From: Endomychus coccineus
Lineage: Eukaryota; Arthropoda; Insecta; Coleoptera; Endomychidae
Direction: 5' to 3'
NCBI GenBank assembly: GCA_958510875.1
Contig: OY294067.1
Span: 136,307,726 to 136,371,725 of the forward strand
DNA: 64,000 nucleotides
How positions within the stretch are numbered: position 1 is the stretch's first letter; every line of letters starts with the position of its first letter. Shown one piece after another: positions 44,715 through 55,079 of this stretch. The notes below the pieces were generated by a model that saw only the letters and a list, made by a program, of their open reading frames with translations, did not search any database and had not been told where the DNA came from. The translations under genes were made by a program, and so were the position numbers.

Positions 44715-45480
44715 ACATGTTGTACAGGATAAATCTGTACATTTCAACAAGTTTGCTACCAAAAAGAGGTGGCAAAGGTCTAATACAAACTGTACGTACC
44801 CCAGCAGTAGAATGAGGCATATTAAATGCAATTGTTAATGAGCCATCAACTATTGTACGAAAACTGTCAACACAATATGAGGTTTCAAGAACAGTTGTTC
44901 ATCACATTGTGAAAGAACAACTTCTGTATCCCTTTCACATACAAAAAGTACATAATATGACTTGAGTAGGCACAGTGTTGTCTTCAATAACAACAAGCAG
45001 ATAATGATTTCATTGAAACAGTTGTCTTCAATGAGGTGTTCGGTTTGTCAAGAGACATGAAATAATCATTCCGCAAAATGTTTATGTATGTGATCAGAAC
45101 AACTCACATGGCGTTGTCAGGACAAGGAAGAGTATACATTTATTGTTAATGTTTGAGTAGGAATGACAAATTATTCAATAGTCCCGTACTTTATTGACGG
45201 TTCCCTGACTGCCCAAAAATATTTGGATTTTTCACAGAGTTACCGATCCTGTTTGATGATTTGTCAAAAAAAATGGTAGGGACACTCACGGTTCATGCAC
45301 GATGGTGTCTCCCTCATTTCAATTTGATTGTACGCAACTATTCAGACAGACGGTTTCCTAATAGACGAATATGACGGGGAGACCCATTTCGATGGCCAGC
45401 GGGATCACCAGACGTCAATCCTACGGACTCCGTTCTGGGAGGCTATCTCAGAAGTTTGGTATATTCGACATTGTGCAAAT
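44715..45480 (+). pseudogene. DUF4817-family mariner-type transposase relic
   Basis: On plus, in several frames: LNAIVNEPSTIVRKLSTQYE and VSRTVVHHIVKEQLLYPFHI (44826-44948, second helix-turn-helix and linker), PHGVV-like remains near 45100 that match the first catalytic block, PVFFDGSLTAQKYLDFLQ-like words near 45190-45240, HDGVSLISI-like remains of the H-D-G-A-P-x-H block near 45300, and GGETHFDGQRDHQTSILRTP near 45375-45430, a decayed W-P-A-x-S-P-D-x-x-P-x-D segment. It is the same broad family as the transposon at 12692-13783. Stops and shifts throughout. Confidence 0.6.
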
Positions 45481-47250
45481 AAGGCAAGATCTGATAGATA
45501 TAATTTTTTTTTCACTGAAACGCCAATAAATGTAATTCGGGATTGCTACTTCAGGTGGGAAGAAGCCACCTTCGTAGGTTTATATTTCCTAATTAATGAA
45601 CAAATTAGACCAATTGCTTGCGTTTTTAATAGAATTTGTCTAATTGGGCTTAAATTGTTGGTATTGAGCTCAGCTAGCGCATATAATATTTGCAGTGTAG
45701 CTATACCTTTTTGTTTGTTCACTTTCTACAATAATTTGTTTGAAAGAATTTAGTGAACAAATTAAATGTCTTGGCCATCAAATGTTGGATCGGAACGAGA
45801 CTTTGCAGCATTTGGAAGGTTTCTTGAAAACGCATATTTTAGCCTAAGATTCATTCAGATCCGATAAGTTTAAACTGACTTATTGTATCGGATGTGTTTG
45901 TAGTCATGAATTCACCATTTTCAATATTGAAATAATTAAATGAAACTTGATTTTGTCTATCTAAAGAGTGAAGAGCTTAAGTTCAGAATACTTTACTATT
46001 TTCATTTTCATTATAATGATAGATATGGAGAATTTAAGAAACTAAAAAATGGCGCGGCGCTCGAAAATATATTTCTGCTAAGGCATAGCCCGCGAGTTCA
46101 AGGATTTCGGGACTATAAAGGATGTAGTACATAGAGGGAGGGCGCACGTTGCTTTTTACGGTTTTATTTTTGATGTATGTATCATAACTTTCTTGTTTGT
46201 TTTTGTCACTGAGCTATATTTTTTTTTCAGTCTCATCGAGTAACTGCAGATGAATGACGTTCACGTGTTACATCGTAAATTGTTGATTATATTAAAACCT
46301 CGAATTTTTTCAATTGAAGTTATTTTTGATTGTGTGGAAAAGATTTTAGTCGTATTCATTAGTGCATATTTGTGAAAATATCCAAGGTACCTTTTCTGTT
46401 ATAAAAGCTGATGATAGAAAACATTTCAAAAATTGCAATTTATCTATACTTATGCTTATAACCATCGTATTTAATTATTTTATTATTACTTCAAAATACT
46501 ATACGTGTGGAAAAAAGAAAATGATTTCAAATATTTCCAAATATTTCAGATAATGTTGTAAACTAATATTAAAATAATTAAATTCGATAATTATGAGCAT
46601 AAGTATGAAAATATTGCATTCAAAAAAAATGTTTATTGAATCATAATTTTTCTATAACCTTCTTATTCTAACAATAAACGTACCTTGGATATTTCACAAA
46701 TATACTCATTCAGCTTATTCACGTGAACTCAAATTTGGACGTTATTTTTCATCTGTAGCTGCTCAATGAGATTGTGAAAAACCATAGCTCAATAAAGGAA
46801 AAACACAAGGCTAGATAATACCCACAGTAGACGAAAATTACTTGAAATTTAAAGAAAACGATGTGCATTGCATATATTACATCTTTCATACTAACCATAT
46901 CCTTATATTTGCGCCCCATGTCTGAGCAGTATGAAACGTTTATGAAGTTTTTGAACCCAGCGCGATTTTGTCAAATTGTCCATATATATCGATATAATCA
47001 AAAATCTAGTGATACATTTCGAACTTGAGACAGTTCAGCTTTACTCCTCACATTAAACCAAGTTTTGTGGGAAAAATTCTAAATAGCGGATTCATGGCTA
47101 CACACACATTCGGTACAATATCTCGAGTTCTATTTCTCGGATCGAGGTGAACCTTGCACAAAAATATACGTTTTTGAATAGCCTTTTGAATGCTTCCCCA
47201 TTCCGATTCGACATCTGATCACTGAGGACTTTCAATTAAATTGTTGTATA
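45481..47250. other. Anonymous AT-rich DNA
   Basis: No gene recognised. Open frames here, including the 141-codon frame starting in the decayed transposase, have no recognisable domain downstream of it. Confidence 0.35.
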
Positions 47251-47252
47251 CA

Positions 47253-47745
47253 GGGTGTTCCAGGTTCTAGTAGCAGAACTTCAACAGTCGATAGAAAATT
47301 TGATTTTGAGAGAAAAAGTTCCTATCAACATATATGCACTGACGCTTAATTTTTGATAAAGGGTAGGGTGTTGAAATTGAAAAAAAAAATTCGTTTTTTG
47401 CGAATATCTCCGGAACCGTTTATTGTACAGAGACCAGCTTTCGCAATCATTTTCTACTCTTAGTAAGCTATGTTATGTGCAATAAAAATTATTTTTTTTA
47501 GTCATGATTGGTGAAGATTTTGAAGGAGTAGTGAGTGTTTTTCTCCCCAACTTCTACGTCACTAGAAAAAGTATGGTTTTGAGACAACTATTTGAACCGG
47601 CAATATTTTCTACACAGAAAAGATGCTCTTGATCATAAGCTCTAAAGTAGACCGTTTTGGAAGAAAATCTACTTTTATGTTGAAAAACATGGTCAATTCT
47701 TACTAATCAAACAAAATTTATTCAAACGTTATAGTACAGTCATTT
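47253..47745 (+). mobile_element. MITE-like element (tacagggtgtt terminus)
   Basis: Starts tacagggtgttccaggttct. Its interior matches 5040-5395 in inverted orientation, for example tctccccaacttctacg and atgttgaaaaacatggt. This is a second member of the repeat family. No ORF. Confidence 0.6.
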
Positions 47746-47883
47746 TATAGTTTTTTTTGAGATTTGGAACTTTTTTTCCGACTTTTGGTTTGAATATAAA
47801 GGAAGTTAGGAAATTTTCCGTAGATTACGAAAAAAATAGTGGCTGAAAACCTCCAATCAAAGAAAATAACGTAAATTATATAA

Positions 47884-47884
<1 letters not shown>

Positions 47885-47961
<77 letters not shown>
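47885..47961. repeat. (TA)n microsatellite with one CA interruption
   Basis: Almost pure TA over about 75 bases with catata interruptions. It borders the inverted partial satellite unit on its right. Confidence 0.9.
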
Positions 47962-47963
<2 letters not shown>

Positions 47964-48038
47964 CTTAAGAGATATAGAATTAAATTTTCTGAATTATGAA
48001 GATAACTTAGATAATTTAACATAGGATTATAAAGATGA
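47962..48038 (-). repeat. Inverted partial 473-bp satellite unit
   Basis: Reverse complement of unit positions corresponding to 7963-8041. It is joined head-to-head to the direct satellite array at about 48038. Confidence 0.9.
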
Positions 48039-48128
48039 TATGGTAGGGCATCGAATCGCATTGTGTTCATCAATGATCTACTATCCTTTCAGAGGTTTAT
48101 ATTTACAAAAATATAAAAATCTAATAGG

Positions 48129-48201
48129 ACCGAAGTGGTGTAATTGGTAAACACCCTGGACTAGAAATCCAGAAATGTGGGTTCGAATCCCGCCTATGGT
48201 T
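48129..48201 (+). tRNA. tRNA-like gene, anticodon AGA, copy 4
   Basis: Same 73-nt sequence, promoter boxes and T4 run as the copies at 7873, 8346 and 8819. It lies in the complete unit of locus 2. Confidence 0.7.
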
Positions 48202-48601
48202 CAATCTTTTACGTTTATTCATCTTTATAATCCTATGTTAAATTATCTAAGTTATCTTCATAATTCAGAAAATTTAATTCTATATCTCTTAAGTTACATA
48301 CACGATAGTGGCCAATTAGGCAAAGAAACTTTAAACTTGTTTATAATTAACCAGAACAATTCTCAGTCAGTTCTATTGAAATATATAAGAACCAGGATGC
48401 TGTCATTTGAATAAGAACTGTCAAGTAACTGCCAACCATAGCAGTACTAACCTACAATCCTTACTTCAAAAAACGACTGAACTTTAGATGAATGTGCGTG
48501 AATAGTTGATCTATGGTAGGGCATCGAATCGCATTGTGTTCATCAATGATCTACTATCCTTTCAGAGGTTTATATTTACAAAAATATAAAAATCTAATAG
48601 G

Positions 48602-48674
48602 ACCGAAGTGGTGTAATTGGTAAACACCCTGGACTAGAAATCCAGAAATGTGGGTTCGAATCCCGCCTATGGTT
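48602..48674 (+). tRNA. tRNA-like gene, anticodon AGA, copy 5
   Basis: Fifth identical copy, in the truncated unit of locus 2. The downstream T4 run is present. Confidence 0.7.
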
Positions 48675-48813
48675 CAATCTTTTACGTTTATTCATCTTTA
48701 TAATCCTATGTTAAATTATCTAAGTTATCTTCATAATTCAGAAAATTTAATTCTATATCTCTTAAGTTACATACACGATAGTGGCCAATTGGGCAAGAAA
48801 CTGTAAACTTGTT

Positions 48814-48851
<38 letters not shown>

Positions 48852-48874
48852 TGTATATATATATATATATATTT

Positions 48875-50378
48875 TGTTATGATTTCATTTCATAGACAAT
48901 AAAAATTTAAAAAATAATAACTTACCGAACTATGAAAATCAGAAAAGATCAAATAAAAAATATTTTATGGAATTAAAAACAATAATAAAAGCTAAATAAT
49001 AGTTAGGATATTAATATTAACAATGTAAAACATAATAAACAACGATGTAATAGTATAAGATGTGATAAACAAGAACTTCAGTGAAAGTGAAGAAACGTTC
49101 AGTGTAACGAAATCATAAATCATAAGTAAAATGATTACAAAACTATCATGAGATAGTACAAAACATTGAATAATGTTATAGATGTAAGTTAGGATTAGTA
49201 AATTTGAGTTATGTAATGTTAAAAGAATGTTATTGATATAATATGATATGTATTAGATTTAAGAATAAGTAACTGTCAAGAAAACCATAAATATGGGAAT
49301 AATCATATTAATAATAACCCAATCATAGGTTATATTATACCAAAGTGTGGGGAAAAATGTAGGCAATATTAATTTAAAAAGAAGGAATCACTAACAATTA
49401 AAATAAGTTGAAAATCTCAAATAATTCAAAAAGTAAAGAATACTAAATTCTGATTGGTCAATAGGAATTTCCAATGTCAATCTGGTAACAATGAAGACTT
49501 GTGTCAGTTTCACAACAATTAACTTGGCATCCTTGATTTGAAAAGAAAGCATCTCATAGGTTGTTTATGACATCAAGTTGCGTCGGTTTTAGAGGCCTAT
49601 AAAAACGAATCTGAAAGTAAAGAAGTTCAGTTTGCCATTACATCTGTAGACTGAAAGTACTCCTGCAACTCACCAAAATTTCATAACCTATAAAAAACCA
49701 GTGAACGAAAGTATTCCAAACTTCGATAGGTTCAAAGAAACCAAAGTTAATAAGTTTTATATAAAGTCAACGATTATCCAAGTATCTGAATCCAGTAAAA
49801 AGGCTGTAATAACCTCCAATTAAGAAGAAATTTCCAACGATTGCCATTCATCAATAATTTAAATAAAGCATCGAAAAGTTTCATGTTTTATCTAAAAGGA
49901 TAAAACAAAGTATTATCAACAGTTCCTGAGTCTCAAGAAGAAGTAATCCAAATTAGTTACCTGTGATTATTGTGTAAAAGTGAATCATCAACGAAATTAT
50001 AAAAGAATTAAATTGAAAATTGCCAACATAGTTAAACACACTTTTGGATATAAACTAAAAGTAAGTTTGTTTATTATATTTCCATTGTAGTGTTATTTGT
50101 AAATCTGAAAGAAAGATTGTCGTTTGTAATTTTGTAAACAACTATTAATATTGAATAGTTTTGAGGTTAAAGCTAGTTCTATGCTTAGAACATAAAATAA
50201 AATTGTAAATTAGAAACCCGAGATAAATAGAGTCATAGAGATTTAAATATAGAAACTTTTTAACATTCAAAGAATATTGTGTTTAATTCCATAAAATAAT
50301 ATAAAAAGAGAAGCATTAATAATAATTCATAATCAATAAATTAAAAGAAACTAAAAAAGAAGTTTTTTAGTTAATAAT
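48875..50378 (+). repeat. 5' LTR
   Basis: A 1504-base long terminal repeat starting tgttatgatttc and ending ttaataat just before the primer-binding site. It contains a TATA box, tataaaaa, at 49598-49605 and a TCAGT initiator at 49627-49631 with A29 about 31 bases downstream of the TATA start, giving a likely transcription start. An AATAAA lies at 50196-50201. LTR ends do not follow the TG...CA rule. Confidence 0.9.
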
Positions 50379-50396
50379 TGGCGCCCAACGTGGGGC
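50379..50396 (+). promoter_or_regulatory. Primer-binding site (tRNA-Lys CUU type)
   Basis: tggcgcccaacgtggggc is the complement of the 3' end of tRNA-Lys with anticodon CUU, the same PBS type known from retroviruses primed by tRNA-Lys1,2. It follows directly after the 5' LTR, confirming the element's orientation and LTR end. Confidence 0.9.
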
Positions 50397-50468
50397 CATT
50401 TGAAAAAAGGAATAGAACCGCGAATCAAAATAATTTAAAGAACTAGATTAATTAATAAGAAAGTAAAA

Positions 50469-51860
50469 ATGGAAGGAGATAGACAAAGTACTCCAGAATT
50501 AATAGGATTTGATCAAGAGGGTGAAATGATTAGTGCAGAAAGACCACCAATAATAGATAGTCAATCACAAATAATGATATTGCTTGAAAGTTTAAATTTA
50601 AAAGCTAATGAAACAAATAAAAAAATTGAACAATGTAAGAATGAAACTAATGCTAGAATTGAACAAGGTATGAGTGATATAAGAGATGAAATTAAGAGAG
50701 TGAATGATAAATTTGATAAAAGAACTGAGGAAATTATGAGAATAGTTGAAACTGAAAAAAAGGAAATAAGACAACATGTTGAAGAAAGTATAGATAATAA
50801 ATTAGAAGAATATAATAGCTTTGTAAATAGAAAGTTTAATAATGTAGAGAAAGAAATAGATATTATGGAAAATAGAATGAATGATATGGGGAAGAATATT
50901 GAAGAGAATGTGAACGTGAATGTACAAAGTATGAAAGAAAATCAGGAAAAAATGATAAATGAACAAGATGAAAGAATAAAAAGAATTGAGAATAGATCCG
51001 AAGAGAGAATGAATATAGAATACAGAAATGTAGGTCATGAGAATACAATAAAATTTAATGGAAACATAAAATTATTACATCCATGCATTTTTGTTAAAGA
51101 TTTGAAAAATGAAATACAGTATGAAAGGAATATAGAGAGAATGAAAAAATTAATAAGAGAACGATTGGTTGATGAACCTTTGTTGTGGTTCAATTGCAAA
51201 GAAAGGGAATTAAATAGTTTAGATGAGTTTATAGATGAGTTTTTAAATAATTTTTGGGGTGAAAATGAACAATCGAAATGTCGAGAAAGATTATATTTTA
51301 GGAAGTATATAGAAGGGACTAGAAAAAGCATGAGTGCTTATGCACTGAGCCTATATAATGAAGCGCAATATTTAGAACCTAAAATGAGAGAGGAAGAGAT
51401 AGTTTTATACATTTCAAGACAGTATCGAAGTCAAATATCTGAGGCAATAGCCATTGCAAATATTAAAAACATGAATCAACTACTATCATACTTAAATAGA
51501 ATTGATAATAAGAATAACATGGGAACTAGGCAACAAAATGGACATAATGATAACAGGAACAATTACAGGGGAAATCAAAATTATAATAATAGATTCCAAA
51601 ATAATAATTATCAAAACAATTTTAGAAATAGGGATAATAGAAACCAAAATTATTATAATAGGGAAAATAGATATAATGGAAATAATGCTAATCAAAATAG
51701 AAATAGATATAGGGATTATAGAAGTCAAAATAATAATAATAATAGAAATAATAGTAGAAATGAAAATAATCAAAGGGAAGTAAACTGTAGTAGGATAGAA
51801 AGTAATATGGAAAGGGAAGACTCTTCAAGTCAAAATAATCAACAAAATCAGGATTTTTAA
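50469..51860 (+). CDS. gag: Gag protein of the LTR retrotransposon
   Basis: A 463-residue Gag. Residues ~40-190 are highly charged and heptad-patterned (predicted coiled coil, for example EEIMRIVETEKKEIRQHVEE). Residues ~195-345 form a capsid-like domain, with KFNGNIKLLHPCIFVKDLKN at its start and RERLYFRKYIEGTRKSMSAY and AIAIANIKNMNQLLSYLNRI later. The C-terminal ~110 residues are an Asn/Arg/Tyr/Gln-rich low-complexity tail. No CCHC zinc knuckle is present, so RNA binding would have to rely on the basic Arg/Asn-rich tail. The ATG follows the PBS by 73 bases with no earlier ATG in frame. The stop lies in tttttaa, where a -1 shift would enter the pol frame. Confidence 0.92.
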   Translation: MEGDRQSTPELIGFDQEGEMISAERPPIIDSQSQIMILLESLNLKANETNKKIEQCKNETNARIEQGMSDIRDEIKRVNDKFDKRTEEIMRIVETEKKEIRQHVEESIDNKLEEYNSFVNRKFNNVEKEIDIMENRMNDMGKNIEENVNVNVQSMKENQEKMINEQDERIKRIENRSEERMNIEYRNVGHENTIKFNGNIKLLHPCIFVKDLKNEIQYERNIERMKKLIRERLVDEPLLWFNCKERELNSLDEFIDEFLNNFWGENEQSKCRERLYFRKYIEGTRKSMSAYALSLYNEAQYLEPKMREEEIVLYISRQYRSQISEAIAIANIKNMNQLLSYLNRIDNKNNMGTRQQNGHNDNRNNYRGNQNYNNRFQNNNYQNNFRNRDNRNQNYYNRENRYNGNNANQNRNRYRDYRSQNNNNNRNNSRNENNQREVNCSRIESNMEREDSSSQNNQQNQDF

Positions 51861-51997
51861 GAAAGCACGAATACCACGTTAATGTATTATATGAACATCA
51901 GAGGGAATACATTGACTACGAACAGCAAAGGGAAGAAAATGAAAGTATAGGTTTAATTAAATTAAAAGGTTTTTTAAAAGGGAAAGAAGTAGAAATT

Positions 51998-54991
51998 ATG
52001 TGTGATACAGGATCAGAACTATCATTAATAAGGGAAGAGCTATTGTCTGAAATAAAATTAACAAATCAATTGAAAATACCAAAAGTAGAATTAGTAAATA
52101 TTAGTGGAAAGAAAATTACTGAAGTATCAAAAATGATTACTGAGCATATTATAATAGGGAAGTCAAGTCTAGAGATGCAATTATTTGTAGTGCCGAATAT
52201 GAAATTGGATATTGTTATGGGAACTGATGAATTAGAAAAGCATGGAATTATTATAGATTACGAGGAAAAGGAAATAAAGTTGTTAGATGAAATTATAAAG
52301 ATAGGGAAAGGGGAAAATGAAAATATTGACAGACCAAATGAAGGTTGCAATATAATAAATGCGGTCGAAAGAAAAGACTCAAGCAGAAATTTAAATGAAA
52401 TAATCTCGCAGATGAAAATATCCGAGAAATATAGGGGAATAATATCAGAAATAATTTCACAACATAAAGGTTTAATAATTGATGAAACTCGTATAGCTAG
52501 TAATTATATTCATAAATTCCAAGTCAAAGAAATTGAAAATTTTAAATCCAAGAACTATCCAATCCCATACAAGTACATAGAAGATGTTAGGAAAAAAATC
52601 GGTGAAATGCTAGAACAAGACATAATAGAAAGAAGTAAAACAAAATATATAAACCCTATTGTTATAGCAAAAAAGTCAAATGGTGATATTAGGTTATGTT
52701 TAGATGCTCGAACATTGAATAGATTGTCAGTACCACAATATGAAGCTCCTAAAAATATAGAGTCAATTTTTGGTAGAATAATAAAGGCACAAATTTTTAG
52801 TAAAGTTGATTTAAGACATAGTTTCTGGTTGATTCCTTTACATGAAAGTTGTAGAGATTACACTGGTTTTATGATAGATGGAGAAGTGTATCGTTTTAAA
52901 GTTACGCCTTTTGGTATTCAAAGTGCATGCAGTGCGTTAGTTAGAAGTATGAATCAAATATTAAATAAATTTGAAATTTTTGTAGTTCATTATATCGATG
53001 ACATATTAATATTTTCTAGAACAGTAGAAGAACATAAAGATCACATAAAATTAGTTTTGAACGAATTAGATATAGCAGGTTTAAAAATAAATATTGAGAA
53101 ATGTGAATTCTATAAAACAGAAATTAAATTTTTGGGTTATAAATTAACGAGGGAAGGTTTAGAAATGGATGAAGATAGATTAGATGTAATAAAAAATTTC
53201 AAAAGACCCACCAATCTTAAAACTTTGAGGGGATTCTTAGGTCTAATAAATTATTTCAAAAGGCTCATTCCTGATTTAAGTCAGAAGGAGATTCCATTAG
53301 TAGAATTACTTAAGAAAGGGGTAAAATGGAAATGGGATAATGAAAAACACGAAGCTTTCCAAAATTTAAAAGATATTTTCATTAAAAAATTAAAAGTCTA
53401 TCATGCACAATATGATAAACCTTTCATATTAAGAACAGATGCTTCTAAACAAAGATTCAGTGGTGTTTTATTACAAAAACAAAATAATGAAGAAGTGCCT
53501 ATAAGTTTTGTGTCAAGAATGACAAAAGTTCATGAAAAAAATTACAGCGTTACTGAATTAGAATTAGCAAGTATAGTTTTTTGTGTAAAGAAATTAAGAT
53601 TTTATTTGTTAGGGAATAAAGTAAGGGTAGAAACTGATCATAGTGCATTAACAAGTATATTTAAAAACAAGTTTGTAAACAGTAGGATTCAAAGATGGAT
53701 TTTGTTATTGCAGGAATATGATTTTGAAATAAAACATATTCCAGGAAAATTAAATATAATAGCTGATACTTTAACAAGAGAAGAGGGGAATTTAAAAATT
53801 GATAAAAGGAAATACAAAGTAGGAGCAAATATTTTATTAGAAGTAAGGGGTTTATTTTCATTAGAGAGCATTAAAAACAATCAAAGTACTTTATCAGAGA
53901 AGGATAAAAAGAAATGTAAAATCAAAGAGGGAGTTTATTTACAAGATATAGGTAGGAAAGAATTATACAGAATAAATCAAGACCTAACTTTAAAAATTTT
54001 AAATCATTTACATAGTGAATTCAATCACATAGGAGCAAGGAAAATGTGGCTCATATTCAGAGAAAATTATATAGGTAAAGGAGATTACCAAATTGCAAAA
54101 GAAATCACAAAGAAATGTGACATATGTCAAAGAGCAAAGCCTAAAAATATAATTAACCACAATTTAGCAAAGAGTATTATAGTAAAGGAATGTTTAGAAA
54201 TAGTAGCAATAGATTTTTTAAGTGAGTTAATAGTAACAGAAAAAGGAAATAGACATATTTTGGTTGTAGTAGATTTATTTTCTAAATATATAAAATTATA
54301 TGCTTGCAAAACGACAAAAAGTAGAGAAGTAATGCATAAGTTAGAAAACTATTTTGAAGAAATTGGTAGGCCAAGAAAGTTAATTACAGATAACGCAACA
54401 TATTTCAAAAACATACGTTTCAAGTATTTTTGCAAAAGGAATTTAATTTTTCATCAATTAACAAGCATCAGACATCCTCAATCCAATCCATCAGAGCGAT
54501 ATATACAGGAAGTAATAAAATATCTGAGAATATCTTGTGAGGATAAACATCGTCAATGGGATGAATCAATATCCAGAGTAGAAAAATGTTTAAATCATTG
54601 TCCAAATACTACAACAGAGAAAACACCTGTATTAATAATGAAAGGCGAAGAACCAGATAGAAAATGGTTAGATGAAAATTCAGTAGAGCGAAATGAAATT
54701 TTGAAAGATATCAGTAATAGGTTAGAAAGAAATGCAAGAAAATATATGAATAGGCAAATGAGAAAAAGAGGAAGGTTAATTAAATTTGAAATAGGTGAAT
54801 TAGTAATAGTAAGAGCAATGAGAGTAACTAATAATAAAAAGAATATATGTGGAAAATTATGTTTTGCTTTTGAAGGTCCGTATGTAGTCATGAATGAAAA
54901 TGCTGAAAATAGTTATGAATTAATGAATCCTGAAAACGGAAAGATAAGGGGAATATTTAATATTGATCAAATATACAAGTATAATTATTAA
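51998..54991 (+). CDS. pol: Pol polyprotein (protease, RT, RNase H, integrase)
   Basis: 997 residues from the first ATG, though the frame is open further upstream to the end of gag and the real N-terminus is probably made by -1 frameshifting near 51855. Protease: DTGSELSLI (Asp3). RT: RLCLDARTLNRLSVPQYEAP, FSKVDLRHSFWLIPL and VTPFGIQSACSAL, catalytic box YIDDILIFS at 332-340. RNase H: LRTDASKQRFSGVLLQ (Asp481), VETDHSALTS. Integrase: HHCC zinc finger (~670-710, ending CDICQRAKP), then catalytic D739, D798 (TDNATYFKN) and E833 (NPSERYIQE). The H-x-N-P-S-E-R form is common in Ty3/gypsy elements of insects. All catalytic residues are present, so it could be active. Confidence 0.95.
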   Translation: MCDTGSELSLIREELLSEIKLTNQLKIPKVELVNISGKKITEVSKMITEHIIIGKSSLEMQLFVVPNMKLDIVMGTDELEKHGIIIDYEEKEIKLLDEIIKIGKGENENIDRPNEGCNIINAVERKDSSRNLNEIISQMKISEKYRGIISEIISQHKGLIIDETRIASNYIHKFQVKEIENFKSKNYPIPYKYIEDVRKKIGEMLEQDIIERSKTKYINPIVIAKKSNGDIRLCLDARTLNRLSVPQYEAPKNIESIFGRIIKAQIFSKVDLRHSFWLIPLHESCRDYTGFMIDGEVYRFKVTPFGIQSACSALVRSMNQILNKFEIFVVHYIDDILIFSRTVEEHKDHIKLVLNELDIAGLKINIEKCEFYKTEIKFLGYKLTREGLEMDEDRLDVIKNFKRPTNLKTLRGFLGLINYFKRLIPDLSQKEIPLVELLKKGVKWKWDNEKHEAFQNLKDIFIKKLKVYHAQYDKPFILRTDASKQRFSGVLLQKQNNEEVPISFVSRMTKVHEKNYSVTELELASIVFCVKKLRFYLLGNKVRVETDHSALTSIFKNKFVNSRIQRWILLLQEYDFEIKHIPGKLNIIADTLTREEGNLKIDKRKYKVGANILLEVRGLFSLESIKNNQSTLSEKDKKKCKIKEGVYLQDIGRKELYRINQDLTLKILNHLHSEFNHIGARKMWLIFRENYIGKGDYQIAKEITKKCDICQRAKPKNIINHNLAKSIIVKECLEIVAIDFLSELIVTEKGNRHILVVVDLFSKYIKLYACKTTKSREVMHKLENYFEEIGRPRKLITDNATYFKNIRFKYFCKRNLIFHQLTSIRHPQSNPSERYIQEVIKYLRISCEDKHRQWDESISRVEKCLNHCPNTTTEKTPVLIMKGEEPDRKWLDENSVERNEILKDISNRLERNARKYMNRQMRKRGRLIKFEIGELVIVRAMRVTNNKKNICGKLCFAFEGPYVVMNENAENSYELMNPENGKIRGIFNIDQIYKYNY

Positions 54992-55068
54992 TAAATTTAG
55001 TTCATGAAAATAAAATCAAAAGATAAATAAATTTTAAATATTAATGTGATTAATATGTTAAAATTGAT

Positions 55069-55079
55069 TTAGGGGAATT
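55069..55079 (+). other. Polypurine tract
   Basis: The purine-rich run aggggaattt just precedes the 3' LTR. It is the expected primer site for plus-strand DNA synthesis. Confidence 0.7.

Larger units (their letters stand above)
48039..48814 (+). repeat. 473-bp tandem satellite, locus 2 (1.6 units)
   Basis: One complete unit (48057-48529) and one truncated unit (48530-48814), nearly identical to the locus 1 array 40 kb away and in the same orientation. Eighteen bases of the preceding unit (48039-48056) are also present. The last unit stops at gtttata and passes into (TA)n, the same junction as at 9031. Confidence 0.9.

Noticed and set aside
45328..45753. 141-codon frame after the transposase relic
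   Set aside because: Its first part is a frameshifted piece of the decayed transposase and the rest has no domain.
46400..46430. CTGATGA followed by GAAA as a possible third hammerhead
   Set aside because: There is no stem II between the two core blocks and no stem I pairing.
51492..51783. Long Ile-rich open frames overlapping the end of gag
   Set aside because: They are shadows of the Asn-rich, AAT-repeat coding sequence in other frames.
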